Shown: positions 8,674 through 16,912 of the stretch, piece after piece | Position numbering within the stretch: position 1 is the first letter of the stretch | Layout: each line of letters opens with the position of its first letter | DNA from: Zoogloea sp. | Lineage (GTDB): Bacteria > Pseudomonadota > Gammaproteobacteria > Burkholderiales > Rhodocyclaceae | Reading direction: 5' to 3' | Length of the DNA stretch: 64,000 bases | Assembly (NCBI RefSeq): GCF_023150065.1 | Contig: NZ_JAKLLN010000016.1 | Coordinates: 1 to 64,000 of the forward strand | The notes under the pieces: generated by a model | The model's database searches: none | Told to the model about the DNA's origin: nothing | The model's input: the letters and a program-made list of their open reading frames with translations, nothing else | Translations under genes and position numbers: made by a program

Positions 8674-9513
8674 ATGAAAACAACATCCCTCGCCAGCTTC
8701 GCCCTTGCCTTCGCCACCGCGGCCATCGCCCTCCCCGCCCATGCCGATCCGCTGACCATCGACGGCAACTTTGCCGACTGGGGTGTGAAGAACAACGGCA
8801 CGCTGGCAGGATGGACGCCGAACAATGGCGTGCTGTTCACCGTGGAAGACCAGAGCAACGCCAACGGCGGCTACCTCAGCCCTGGCTGGGGCGGCCAGGC
8901 CTACGACGCCGAAGCCATGTACCTCACCTGGTACACGAAAGCCGACGGCCAGACCTACCTTGCCCTCGGCCTGATCACCGGCCATGACCCCAACACCCCT
9001 ACCGGCGGCAACAGCTACGGCCGCGGCGACTTCGCCATCGACTTCGGGCGTGATGGCAGCTTCGAGTTCGGCGTACTCACCGCCAACCGCAGCAGCACCC
9101 TGCTGCAGGGCGACGTGGTGAGCACCACCAACGCCGACTGGGCCACCGGCCTGTGGAGCGCCCCCGGCGTGTATGACCCCGCCCACTCCCCCTACGTCAC
9201 CAAGGTAAACACCGGCACCGATGTGGGCAATGCCAGCATGGCCATCTCCAACAGCTTCGGCAACATGGGCACCCTGGGCGGCAACCACTGGTTCTACGAG
9301 GTGGAGATCCCGGTGTCGGCCTTCGGCAACCACTGGGTCGGCAGCACCCCCTCCGAGAGCTTCGACGTGCAATGGACCATGCTCTGCGCCAACGACATCA
9401 TCATTCTCGATCCGCCCGCCGCGACGGTGTCCGAGCCGGCCTCCCTGGCCCTGGCGCTGGGTGCCTTCGGCCTCGCCGGGGTCGCCCGCAGGCGCAGGCC
9501 CGTGGGTCGGTAA
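8674..9513 (+). CDS. PEP-CTERM sorting domain protein
   Basis: A 279-residue exported protein with an N-terminal signal peptide (MKTTSLASFALAFATAAIAL, cleavage probably after PAHA) and a C-terminal PEP-CTERM sorting signal: VSEPASLALALGAFGLAG followed by the basic tail RRRR. The P of the usual PEP is replaced by S here (SEP). Such proteins are recognised by EpsH-type exosortases and are often linked to exopolysaccharide and floc formation. The mature part begins with DPLTIDGNFADWGV, a secreted beta-domain style, and has no recognisable enzyme motif. No exosortase gene is in the window. The 205-base region before it holds the previous gene's terminator. Confidence 0.88.
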   Translation: MKTTSLASFALAFATAAIALPAHADPLTIDGNFADWGVKNNGTLAGWTPNNGVLFTVEDQSNANGGYLSPGWGGQAYDAEAMYLTWYTKADGQTYLALGLITGHDPNTPTGGNSYGRGDFAIDFGRDGSFEFGVLTANRSSTLLQGDVVSTTNADWATGLWSAPGVYDPAHSPYVTKVNTGTDVGNASMAISNSFGNMGTLGGNHWFYEVEIPVSAFGNHWVGSTPSESFDVQWTMLCANDIIILDPPAATVSEPASLALALGAFGLAGVARRRRPVGR

Positions 9514-9521
9514 GCAGAAAC

Positions 9522-9549
9522 GACGAAGCCGGCAGTTGCCGGCTTCGTC
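9522..9549. terminator. Bidirectional terminator between convergent genes
   Basis: A perfect 12-bp stem (9522-9533 with 9538-9549) closes a four-base loop AGTT. It lies nine bases after the PEP-CTERM gene and 34 bases behind the convergent ispF stop codon. The T-run is weak on both sides (GTTTCTG on the minus strand), so efficiency is uncertain, but its position fits termination from both directions. Confidence 0.65.
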
Positions 9550-9582
9550 ACATTGCGATCAGGCCTTCTGCAGCCGCAGCCC

Positions 9583-10074
9583 TCAAGACTCCGCCCGCGC
9601 CATCAGCGCCACCGCCTGGGCGGCGATGCCCTCGCCGCGGCCGGTGAAGCCCAGCTTCTCGGTGGTCTTGCCCTTGATATTGACGGCGGCCGGATCAACG
9701 CCCAGGTCGGCCGCGATGTTGGCCACCATGGCCGGCACGTGGGGCAGGATGCGCGGCGCACGGGCAATCACCGTGGCGTCCACGTTCACCGTCACCCAGC
9801 CGGCGGCCCGGGCGGCGGCGGCGGCCTCACGCAGCAAGACCCGGGAGTCGGCGCCTTCGAAACGCGGATCGGTATCCGGAAAATGCCGGCCGATGTCACC
9901 CAACCCGGCCGCACCGAGCACGGCATCGGTGATGGTGTGGAGCAGCACATCGGCGTCGGAATGCCCGAGCAGGCCCTTGGCAAAGGGAATCGTCACCCCG
10001 CCGACAATCAGCGGACGGCCGGGAACCAGGGCATGGACATCAAAACCCTGGCCGATACGAAACGGAACGTGCAT
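9583..10074 (-). CDS. ispF: 2-C-methyl-D-erythritol 2,4-cyclodiphosphate synthase
   Basis: A 163-residue enzyme of the MEP isoprenoid pathway that cyclises CDP-methylerythritol phosphate to the 2,4-cyclodiphosphate with release of CMP. Divalent-metal ligands are seen in GFDVHAL (Asp12, His14) and LLHTITDAV (His46). The conserved LGHSDADV and [16 protein letters not shown] segments are present, and the length is normal for the family. The frame is open upstream inside ispD, but ATG at 10074 gives the family N-terminus [12 protein letters not shown] and lies two bases after the ispD stop codon, so the two are co-translated. Confidence 0.97.
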   Translation of the reverse strand: MHVPFRIGQGFDVHALVPGRPLIVGGVTIPFAKGLLGHSDADVLLHTITDAVLGAAGLGDIGRHFPDTDPRFEGADSRVLLREAAAAARAAGWVTVNVDATVIARAPRILPHVPAMVANIAADLGVDPAAVNIKGKTTEKLGFTGRGEGIAAQAVALMARAES

Positions 10075-10076
10075 CT

Positions 10077-10778
10077 TCAAGCCTCGCGGTGCTGGAGAAT
10101 CCACTCGGCCAGGTGCAGGTCGAGAGGGAAAGTGACTTTCAGGTTGGTGGGATCGCCGCGCACCAGTCGCGGGCGCAGGCCCATGGCCTCGATGGCGCTG
10201 GCTTCGTCGGTGACCTGACGGGCGGTTTCCAGGGCCCGCTTGAGCATCACGTAGCGGAACATCTGCGGCGTCTGGGCTTGCCACAGCCCCTCGCGGGGCA
10301 CGGTACCGGCGATGTGGTGGGTGCTGTCCTCGCGCTTCAGGGTGTCGGCCACCGGCACCGCCAGAATGCCGCCCACCTCGTCATGCATCAGCTCGCGCAC
10401 CAGCCCCTCGATATGCCAGGGCGCCAGGCACGGCCGGGCGGCGTCATGGACCAGGATCCAGTCGCCCTCCGAGGTGTCATCAGCAATGGCCCGCAGGCCG
10501 TTGAGCACGCTGTCGGCGCGGGAGGCTCCGCCGCAGAACAGGGGCACCAGGCGATCGCCGAACGAAGACCAGTCATGGCGGTCCCATTCCTGGTCGCCGA
10601 CCGAGAGCACCACATAGACGCGGTCGATCACCGGTGACTCGCACAGAACAGCGAGGGTATGGCGAATCAGGGGTTCGCCGAGAAGGGAAAGATATTGTTT
10701 GGGTTGCTCGCTGCGCATCCGGCTGCCGCTCCCGGCGGCGGGCACAATGGCGAAACAACGGGTGGTTGAGGTTCGCAT
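10077..10778 (-). CDS. ispD: 2-C-methyl-D-erythritol 4-phosphate cytidylyltransferase
   Basis: A 233-residue cytidylyltransferase that joins CTP to methylerythritol phosphate in the MEP pathway. The nucleotide-binding loop [11 protein letters not shown] followed by [11 protein letters not shown] lies at residues 11-34. The central VHDAARPCL, the VPVADTLKR segment and the C-terminal [16 protein letters not shown] are all family hallmarks. It forms an operon with ispF directly downstream, and dxr of the same pathway is also in the window at 59921-61114. It diverges from the DUF4010 gene across 71 bases. Confidence 0.97.
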   Translation of the reverse strand: MRTSTTRCFAIVPAAGSGSRMRSEQPKQYLSLLGEPLIRHTLAVLCESPVIDRVYVVLSVGDQEWDRHDWSSFGDRLVPLFCGGASRADSVLNGLRAIADDTSEGDWILVHDAARPCLAPWHIEGLVRELMHDEVGGILAVPVADTLKREDSTHHIAGTVPREGLWQAQTPQMFRYVMLKRALETARQVTDEASAIEAMGLRPRLVRGDPTNLKVTFPLDLHLAEWILQHREA

Positions 10779-10849
10779 CGCGCAATTCTACTCAATGTCC
10801 CCCCGCCTTCTGCCGCTGATTGTGTATCCCTGCCCCTGGAAAACACCCC

Positions 10850-12118
10850 ATGCTCTTCTCGCTGCCCTTTGAACCCCGCCAGCTGGAAGCCCTCGCCCTG
10901 GCCACCGCCATCGGCCTTCTCATGGGCCTGGAACGGGAGCGCCGCCCCAACGCCCGGGCCGGCGTGCGCACCTTCGGCCTCACCGGGCTGCTCGGCGCCA
11001 TCGCCGCGCTGCTGACCGAACAGCTGGCCACCCCGGCCCTGCTGATCGCCGGTTTTGCCCTGGTGGCGCTGATGATCATCGCTGCCAACTTCCGCCAGCC
11101 CGAACCCGACGACCCCGGCACCACCTCGGTGATTGCCCTGCTGGTGTGCTACACCCTGGGCGCCATGGTGTGGCTGGGCCACGGCCGGCTGGCCGTGATG
11201 GCGGCAGTGGGGTCCACCTTGCTGCTCTATTTCAAGTCCGAGCTGCGCGGTGTGGCATCGCGCCTGACGCCCCAGGACTGGCGCTCCATCCTGCAGTTCT
11301 CGGTGCTGTCGCTGATCGTGCTGCCCATCCTGCCCAACCGGGGCTTCGGCCCCTACGAGGCGGTCAATCCCCATCAGGTGTGGCTGATGATCGTGCTCAT
11401 CTCGGGGGTCAGCCTGGCCGGCTACATGGCCCTGCGTCTGGTCGGAGCCCGCTATGGGGCGCCCCTGCTGGGGCTGCTCGGCGGGCTGGTGTCGAGCACG
11501 GCGACGACCATGGTGTTTGCGCGCCATGCCCGCGAGAACCCGGCCATGACCACCACGGCCAGCCTGGTGATTCTCCTCGCCAACCTGATCATGGTGGTAC
11601 GCATCCTGGCCATCGCCGGTGCACTGTCGGCGCCGGTGGTGCCCCTGCTGGCCACCGGCTGCGCCCTGGCCGTGCTGCTCGGGGCCATCATGCTCGGCCG
11701 CGACTGGCGCCAGCTGGCCAGCAAGGACGCCCTGCCCATCCCCGAAACCCGCAACCCGACCGAACTCCGCGCCGCCATCGGCTTCGGCCTGCTTTACGCC
11801 GCCGTGCTCCTGTGTGCGGCCTGGCTGTCGGACATCGCCGGGCGCGGCGGCCTCTACCTGCTGGCGCTGGCCTCCGGCCTGACCGACGTGGACGCCATCA
11901 CCCTGTCCACCCTGCGCCTGCACACGGTGGGCAAGGTGGAGACACTGCCTGCCGCCGTCGCCATCCTGCTGGCCATGCTCGCCAACCTGGCGTTCAAGTC
12001 GGGGCTGGCCTTCACTCTGGGCGGCGGCGCCCTCGGCCGGCATGTGCTCGGCGGCATGCTCGCGGTGGGCATCGGCCTGGGCGGCGGCATCGCATGGCTG
12101 TTGCACTCCTCCCTATAA
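10850..12118 (+). CDS. MgtC/SapB-type, DUF4010 membrane protein
   Basis: A 422-residue polytopic inner-membrane protein combining an N-terminal MgtC/SapB-like unit (IGLLMGLERERRPN then AGVRTFGLTGLLG, residues about 17-48) with a C-terminal DUF4010 domain; about 12 hydrophobic segments are visible. MgtC relatives are linked to magnesium limitation and ATP-synthase control in pathogens, but the function of this larger family is unknown. ATG at 10850 gives the best N-terminus; an upstream in-frame ATG at 10820 adds ten residues. It precedes the AmmeMemoRadiSam genes by 48 bases and may share their transcript. Confidence 0.87.
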   Translation: MLFSLPFEPRQLEALALATAIGLLMGLERERRPNARAGVRTFGLTGLLGAIAALLTEQLATPALLIAGFALVALMIIAANFRQPEPDDPGTTSVIALLVCYTLGAMVWLGHGRLAVMAAVGSTLLLYFKSELRGVASRLTPQDWRSILQFSVLSLIVLPILPNRGFGPYEAVNPHQVWLMIVLISGVSLAGYMALRLVGARYGAPLLGLLGGLVSSTATTMVFARHARENPAMTTTASLVILLANLIMVVRILAIAGALSAPVVPLLATGCALAVLLGAIMLGRDWRQLASKDALPIPETRNPTELRAAIGFGLLYAAVLLCAAWLSDIAGRGGLYLLALASGLTDVDAITLSTLRLHTVGKVETLPAAVAILLAMLANLAFKSGLAFTLGGGALGRHVLGGMLAVGIGLGGGIAWLLHSSL

Positions 12119-12166
12119 TGGAGATCAGGGGGTGTCCCCGTTTCGACAAAAGGATCGAAGGAAACC

Positions 12167-12985
12167 ATGGCTCACGCGTCCCAACGCCTGCCGGCTGTCG
12201 CCGGGCTGTTCTACCCGGCGGATTCCCACAGCCTCCATGCCCAGGTGGCCGGCTTTCTGTCGGCGGCAATGCCGGCCGAGGTGGTCGATGCGCCCAAGGC
12301 CCTGGTCGTGCCCCACGCCGGCTATATCTACTCGGGGGCCGTGGCCGCCTGTGCTTACGCCGAGCTCACCCAGCGCCGCGAGAGCATCCGGCGGGTGCTG
12401 ATCCTGTGCCCCACCCACCGGGTCGCCGTTCGCGGCATGGCCCTCCCCGCCGCCCAGACCTTCATCACCCCCCTCGGCGCCGTGGCCGTGGACCGGGAGG
12501 CCTGGCTGCGGGCGCGGGAGATGCCCGGCGTCATCGTCGATGACCGCCCCCATGCCGACGAACACGGCATTGAAGTGCAGCTGCCCTTCCTGCAGAGCAC
12601 CCTCCACCACTTCGAGATCCTGCCCCTCGCCGTCGGCCAGGTGGACGCCCACCTGGTCGCCAACCTGCTCGAAGCCCTGTGGGGCGGCCCCGAGACCCTC
12701 ATCGTGATCAGCTCCGACCTGTCCCACTACCACCCCTATCGACAGGCCCAGTGGCGCGACAAGGCCACCGTCGCCCAGATCCGCCAACTGGACGCCACCC
12801 TGGACGGCGAACAGGCCTGTGGCGCCACCGCCATCAACGGCCTGCTGCTGGCCGCCCCCCGTCACCAGCTGGCTCCCCATGTGCTCGACCTGCGCAACTC
12901 CGGCGATACCGCCGGTGACCGCGACCGTGTTGTGGGCTACGCCGCCATCGCCTTTGCCGAGAATATCGACCATGCCCGCCACTGA
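12167..12985 (+). CDS. amrB: AmmeMemoRadiSam system protein B (Memo family)
   Basis: A 272-residue Memo-family protein, related in fold to class III extradiol dioxygenases. Conserved elements are AVAGLFYPAD near the N-terminus, VVPHAGYIYSGAVAA (about 48-62), the HGIEVQLPFLQ segment and ISSDLSHYHPY. Human Memo1 is a redox and metal-binding protein, whereas the bacterial biochemical role is not established. It is the first gene of a three-gene set with amrA and amrS; its end overlaps amrA by 14 bases. Confidence 0.93.
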   Translation: MAHASQRLPAVAGLFYPADSHSLHAQVAGFLSAAMPAEVVDAPKALVVPHAGYIYSGAVAACAYAELTQRRESIRRVLILCPTHRVAVRGMALPAAQTFITPLGAVAVDREAWLRAREMPGVIVDDRPHADEHGIEVQLPFLQSTLHHFEILPLAVGQVDAHLVANLLEALWGGPETLIVISSDLSHYHPYRQAQWRDKATVAQIRQLDATLDGEQACGATAINGLLLAAPRHQLAPHVLDLRNSGDTAGDRDRVVGYAAIAFAENIDHARH

Positions 12986-13535
12986 TGCCCTGGGGCTGGC
13001 CCTGCTGGCCCAGGCCCGCCACGCCATTGCCACCGCACTCGAACAGCCTGCCGAGACCGCCGCCGAAAACCCGCAGCTCTCCGAGCGGGGCGCCTGCTTT
13101 GTCACCCTGACCCTCGACGGCGCCCTGCGCGGCTGCATCGGCAGCCTCAACGCCCATCGCCCCCTGGGCGAGGACGTCCGCGAAAACGCCGTTGCCGCCG
13201 CCCTGCGTGACCCCCGCTTCCCGCCCCTGGATGCGGCCGAGTTCCAGCGTGTCGAGGTGGAAGTCTCCCTGCTCGGGGAGCCCGAGTTCATCGACTTCCA
13301 TGACGAGGCCGACGCCCTCAGCCAGCTCGTGCCGGGCCGGGACGGCGTGATCTTCTTCAACGGCTGTCAGAAAGCCACTTTCCTTCCCCAGGTGTGGGAG
13401 CAGTTGCCCGACCGGCGCAGCTTCATGGCCGCCCTCAAGCAGAAGGCCCGCCTGCCCGCCGACTTCTGGGGCCCCAACGTCATGCTGGCACGCTACCAGG
13501 TGCGCAAATGGAAAGAGGCGCCACACGGGAGCTGA
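12972..13535 (+). CDS. amrA: AmmeMemoRadiSam system protein A (AMMECR1 family)
   Basis: A 187-residue AMMECR1-domain protein with the family hallmark LRGCIGSLNAHRPL (about residues 50-63), preceded by GACFVTLTLDG and followed by NAVAAALRDPRFPPL. The human homologue is tied to a contiguous-gene syndrome, and the domain's activity is unknown in any organism as far as I know. ATG at 12972 lies inside the last codons of amrB (14-base overlap), so the two are translationally coupled. The adjacent genes amrB and amrS complete the recurring trio. Confidence 0.93.
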   Translation: MPATDALGLALLAQARHAIATALEQPAETAAENPQLSERGACFVTLTLDGALRGCIGSLNAHRPLGEDVRENAVAAALRDPRFPPLDAAEFQRVEVEVSLLGEPEFIDFHDEADALSQLVPGRDGVIFFNGCQKATFLPQVWEQLPDRRSFMAALKQKARLPADFWGPNVMLARYQVRKWKEAPHGS

Positions 13536-13539
13536 CAGC

Positions 13540-14613
13540 ATGGACGCCCACCCCGCCCGCTACTGGCATCTCCTCGACGACGGCCGCCTGCAGTGCGACC
13601 TGTGCCCGCGGGACTGCCGCCTCCACGAGGGCCAGCGGGGTGCCTGCTTCGTGCGTCAGCGGGTCGGCGCCGGGATGGTGCTGACGACCTACGGGCGCAG
13701 CTCGGGCTTCTGCATCGACCCCATCGAGAAGAAGCCTCTCAACCACTTCCACCCGGGCAGCAGCGTGCTCTCTTTCGGCACGGCGGGCTGCAACCTGGCC
13801 TGCAAGTTCTGCCAGAACTGGGACATCTCCAAGAGCCGCAGCATGGACCGGCTGATGGATGCGGCCGCGCCCGGCGAGATCGCCGCAGCCGCCGCCCGCC
13901 ACGGCTGCCACAGCGTAGCCTACACCTACAACGACCCGGTGATCTTCGCCGAATACGCCATCGACACCGCCCTGGCCTGCCGGGCGCTGGGCATCGCCAG
14001 CGTGGCCGTCACCGCCGGCTACATCCACCCGGCACCGCGCCGGGACTTCTACGCGGTGATGGATGCCGCCAACGTCGATCTGAAAGCCTTCACCGAGGAT
14101 TTCTACGTGCATCAGACCGGCGCCCACCTCGCCCCGGTTCTCGACACCCTGCTCTATCTCCACCACGAAACACAGGTGTGGCTGGAGATCACCACCCTGC
14201 TGATCCCCGGCCTCAACGACAGCGACGCCGAGCTTGCCGCCCTGTCCCGCTGGATCTGCGACGAACTGGGCCCGGATGTGCCCCTGCATTTCACCGCCTT
14301 CCATCCGGACTACAAGCTCGACACCCTGCCGCCCACCCCACCCGCCACCCTCACCCGGGCGCGGCAGATCGCCCGGGCCGCCGGGCTGCATTACGTATAT
14401 ACCGGCAACGTGCGCGACCTTAAAGGCGGCTGCACCCGCTGCCCCTCTTGCGACAGCCTGCTGATCGAACGGGACGGGTACCGGATCCTCGCCTACCGGC
14501 TGGATGCCAGCGGCGCATGCCCCGGCTGCGGCCACCGGCTGGCCGGACGTTTCGGCAAATTCGCCACGCCGTTCGGGGCACGCCGTGTTCCAGTGCACAT
14601 CGGCGGCCACTAG
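13540..14613 (+). CDS. amrS: AmmeMemoRadiSam system radical SAM enzyme
   Basis: A 357-residue radical SAM protein of the type found next to AMMECR1 and Memo proteins. The [4Fe-4S]/SAM motif is CNLACKFC (Cys84, Cys88, Cys91). An N-terminal Cys cluster (CDLCPRDCRLHEGQRGAC) and a C-terminal CTRCPSCDSLLIER plus CPGCGHRLAGRFG look like metal-binding knuckles that could hold further clusters or zinc. It resembles pyruvate-formate-lyase-activating enzymes. The substrate is unknown. It starts four bases after amrA, completing a compact operon. Confidence 0.94.
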   Translation: MDAHPARYWHLLDDGRLQCDLCPRDCRLHEGQRGACFVRQRVGAGMVLTTYGRSSGFCIDPIEKKPLNHFHPGSSVLSFGTAGCNLACKFCQNWDISKSRSMDRLMDAAAPGEIAAAAARHGCHSVAYTYNDPVIFAEYAIDTALACRALGIASVAVTAGYIHPAPRRDFYAVMDAANVDLKAFTEDFYVHQTGAHLAPVLDTLLYLHHETQVWLEITTLLIPGLNDSDAELAALSRWICDELGPDVPLHFTAFHPDYKLDTLPPTPPATLTRARQIARAAGLHYVYTGNVRDLKGGCTRCPSCDSLLIERDGYRILAYRLDASGACPGCGHRLAGRFGKFATPFGARRVPVHIGGH

Positions 14614-14688
14614 GCCTCTGCGCAGCCTTGCCGCGCCCGGCGGTGCATGCGATTGTGAACGGCAGAGTACCGCCCGACTCCTTCGATC

Positions 14689-15363
14689 ATGATGAAACTG
14701 CGCCACAGCGCCCTCAGCATTGCCGCCGGCCCCGTCTGGCTGGAAGCCCTCCTCGCCCATTCCCCCGACGCCGCAGGCCTGGTCCTGATTGCCCAGAACG
14801 CCGTCGGAAACCACCGCGACTCCCGGGAAGCACACTTCGCCCGGCGCCTCCAGGAATCCGGCTTCGCCACCCTGCTCTTCGACCTGCTCAACCACTACGA
14901 AGAGTCCCGCGACCCGGACACCCGCTTCAACACGCCCCTGCTCGGCCAGCGCATCCGCGCCGTCTTCGAATGGTTGCGCCACCAGCCGCCCCTCACCACC
15001 CTGCCGGTGGGGCTGGTGGCCAGCGGCACGGGCTGCGGTGCCGCCATCCGCGCCCTGGCCCATGAACCGGATGCCGTCAGCGCCCTGGTGTGCCGGGGCG
15101 GCCGCCCCGGGCTGGCCGGCATCACCCCCCTGCGCCAGGTGGCCTGCCCGACCCGACAGATCGTCGGTGAACGCGACGAGGGGCTACCCAATATCCGCCA
15201 GGCCTACGATCTGCTGACCTGCCCCAAGGACTGGCGCAGCGTTGCGGGCACCGACGACTTTTTCCGTGAGCCCGGCGCCCTGGACGATGCCGCCACCCAG
15301 ACCGCCGACTGGTTCCACCACCACCTCATCCGCAGCACGCCGGCCCCCGAACCAGGCGCCTGA
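14689..15363 (+). CDS. Alpha/beta-hydrolase-fold protein with apparently lost triad
   Basis: A 224-residue protein related to the dienelactone-hydrolase-like family in which active members carry a GASTG nucleophile elbow and a THLFEEPG histidine motif. Fold landmarks are kept: GLVLIAQNAVGNHRDSRE, TLLFDLLNHYEE, CRGGRPGLAG and the C-terminal FREPGAL...ADWF. The elbow reads ASGTG (111-115), with Gly113 where the catalytic Ser should be, and the His position reads TDDFF (Asp190). Both changes suggest a non-catalytic role. It lies 75 bases after amrS in the same direction. The motif comparison is from memory of the family. Confidence 0.75.
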   Translation: MMKLRHSALSIAAGPVWLEALLAHSPDAAGLVLIAQNAVGNHRDSREAHFARRLQESGFATLLFDLLNHYEESRDPDTRFNTPLLGQRIRAVFEWLRHQPPLTTLPVGLVASGTGCGAAIRALAHEPDAVSALVCRGGRPGLAGITPLRQVACPTRQIVGERDEGLPNIRQAYDLLTCPKDWRSVAGTDDFFREPGALDDAATQTADWFHHHLIRSTPAPEPGA

Positions 15364-15384
15364 AAGCCGCCCGGGCAACACCGC

Positions 15385-15837
15385 TCAACCCGCTGCCAGG
15401 CGCCGCTCCATGGCCTGATGGGGCAGCCCCGCCTCCTCGTACTCCGGCCCCACCGGCTCAAAGCCGAAACGGGCATAGAAACCCAGCGCGTGGGTCTGGG
15501 CACTGAGGGCCAGCACCGGCAGGCCGCGGCTCAGCGCCTCATCAATGAGGGCGCCCAGCAAGGCCGCGCCCACCCCGTGACCACGCCACCCGGCGTCCAC
15601 GGCCATGCGACCGATATGGCCGTCCGGCAGCAGACGCCCGGTACCCACGGCCTGCTCGCCCACCAGCGCCAGGGCATGACAGGACAGCGGGTCGAACTCA
15701 TCGAGTTCCATCTCCACCGGCACCCCCTGCTCGTCCACGAAAACCCGGAAACGGATCGGCGCGGCACGCTCGGCAAGCTCGGGCCACGTCCCCAGCACGA
15801 TACGGACGGCCTCGGCGCCAGCCCCGGTGCCGCTCAC
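15385..15837 (-). CDS. GNAT family N-acetyltransferase
   Basis: A 150-residue GNAT acetyltransferase of the YjcF/ElaA-like group. The acetyl-CoA-binding motif is IGRMAVDAGWRGHGVGAALL (about residues 75-94), preceded by RFRVFVDEQGVPVEMELDEF, a typical N-terminus for this subgroup. The C-terminal HALGFYARFGFEPVG is the usual Tyr-containing last element. The acceptor substrate cannot be inferred. Its start overlaps the end of the L,D-transpeptidase gene by four bases, so it is the last gene of the tadA-transpeptidase-GNAT set. It converges with the gene ending at 15363. Confidence 0.88.
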   Translation of the reverse strand: MSGTGAGAEAVRIVLGTWPELAERAAPIRFRVFVDEQGVPVEMELDEFDPLSCHALALVGEQAVGTGRLLPDGHIGRMAVDAGWRGHGVGAALLGALIDEALSRGLPVLALSAQTHALGFYARFGFEPVGPEYEEAGLPHQAMERRLAAG

Positions 15838-16313
15838 GCCTCGATCTCCACGACCGTCCCCGCCGGCACCAGGTCGAAGAGTTCGGCCACATCACGGTTG
15901 CGCATGCGCACACAGCCAATCGACAGGGGAACGCCCATGGGCTCCGTGTCCGGTGTACCGTGGATGTAGATATAGCGCTGCATGCTGTCCACCGACCCGA
16001 GACGATTGCGCCCGGGCTCGGTGCCCGACAGCCACAGGATGCGGGTCAGGATCCAGTCCCGCTCCGGGGCACTGGCGGCAAGCGCCGGCGACCACAGCTC
16101 TCCGGTGGGCCGACGCCCCCGGAAGGCCGCCCCCAGCGGCGCCCCCGCCCCAATCCGCGCCCGGACGATATGGCGCCCGCGGGGCGTGCGGTAACTGCCC
16201 TTCTCCTCGCCCGCACCGTTGCGGGCAGTGGACACACGGTAGCAGCGCAGGCAGGCGCCGTCGTCCCCGAAGAGCCGCAGTGTCTGGCTGGGAATGTGGA
16301 TACGGATGTACAC
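15834..16313 (-). CDS. L,D-transpeptidase (YkuD domain), no signal peptide
   Basis: A 159-residue protein consisting almost only of a YkuD catalytic domain. The active-site pattern is present: His118 in YIHGTP and the SIGCVRM stretch with Cys134 and Arg136. These enzymes make or cut 3-3 peptidoglycan cross-links or attach lipoproteins in the periplasm. This protein begins directly with MYIRIHIPSQTLRLF and shows no signal peptide or anchor, which is odd for a wall enzyme, although I recall similar short homologues in related bacteria. It lies five bases after tadA and overlaps the GNAT gene. Confidence 0.88.
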   Translation of the reverse strand: MYIRIHIPSQTLRLFGDDGACLRCYRVSTARNGAGEEKGSYRTPRGRHIVRARIGAGAPLGAAFRGRRPTGELWSPALAASAPERDWILTRILWLSGTEPGRNRLGSVDSMQRYIYIHGTPDTEPMGVPLSIGCVRMRNRDVAELFDLVPAGTVVEIEA

Positions 16314-16318
16314 GAGGT

Positions 16319-16825
<507 letters not shown>

Positions 16826-16912
16826 TCACAGGTTCGTTTAGGGATTTTAAAGCAGCATCGTGGAAAGACCCGGCACAACGACAACAGGCACGCTTCCGGC
16901 AGGGCCCGCCCG

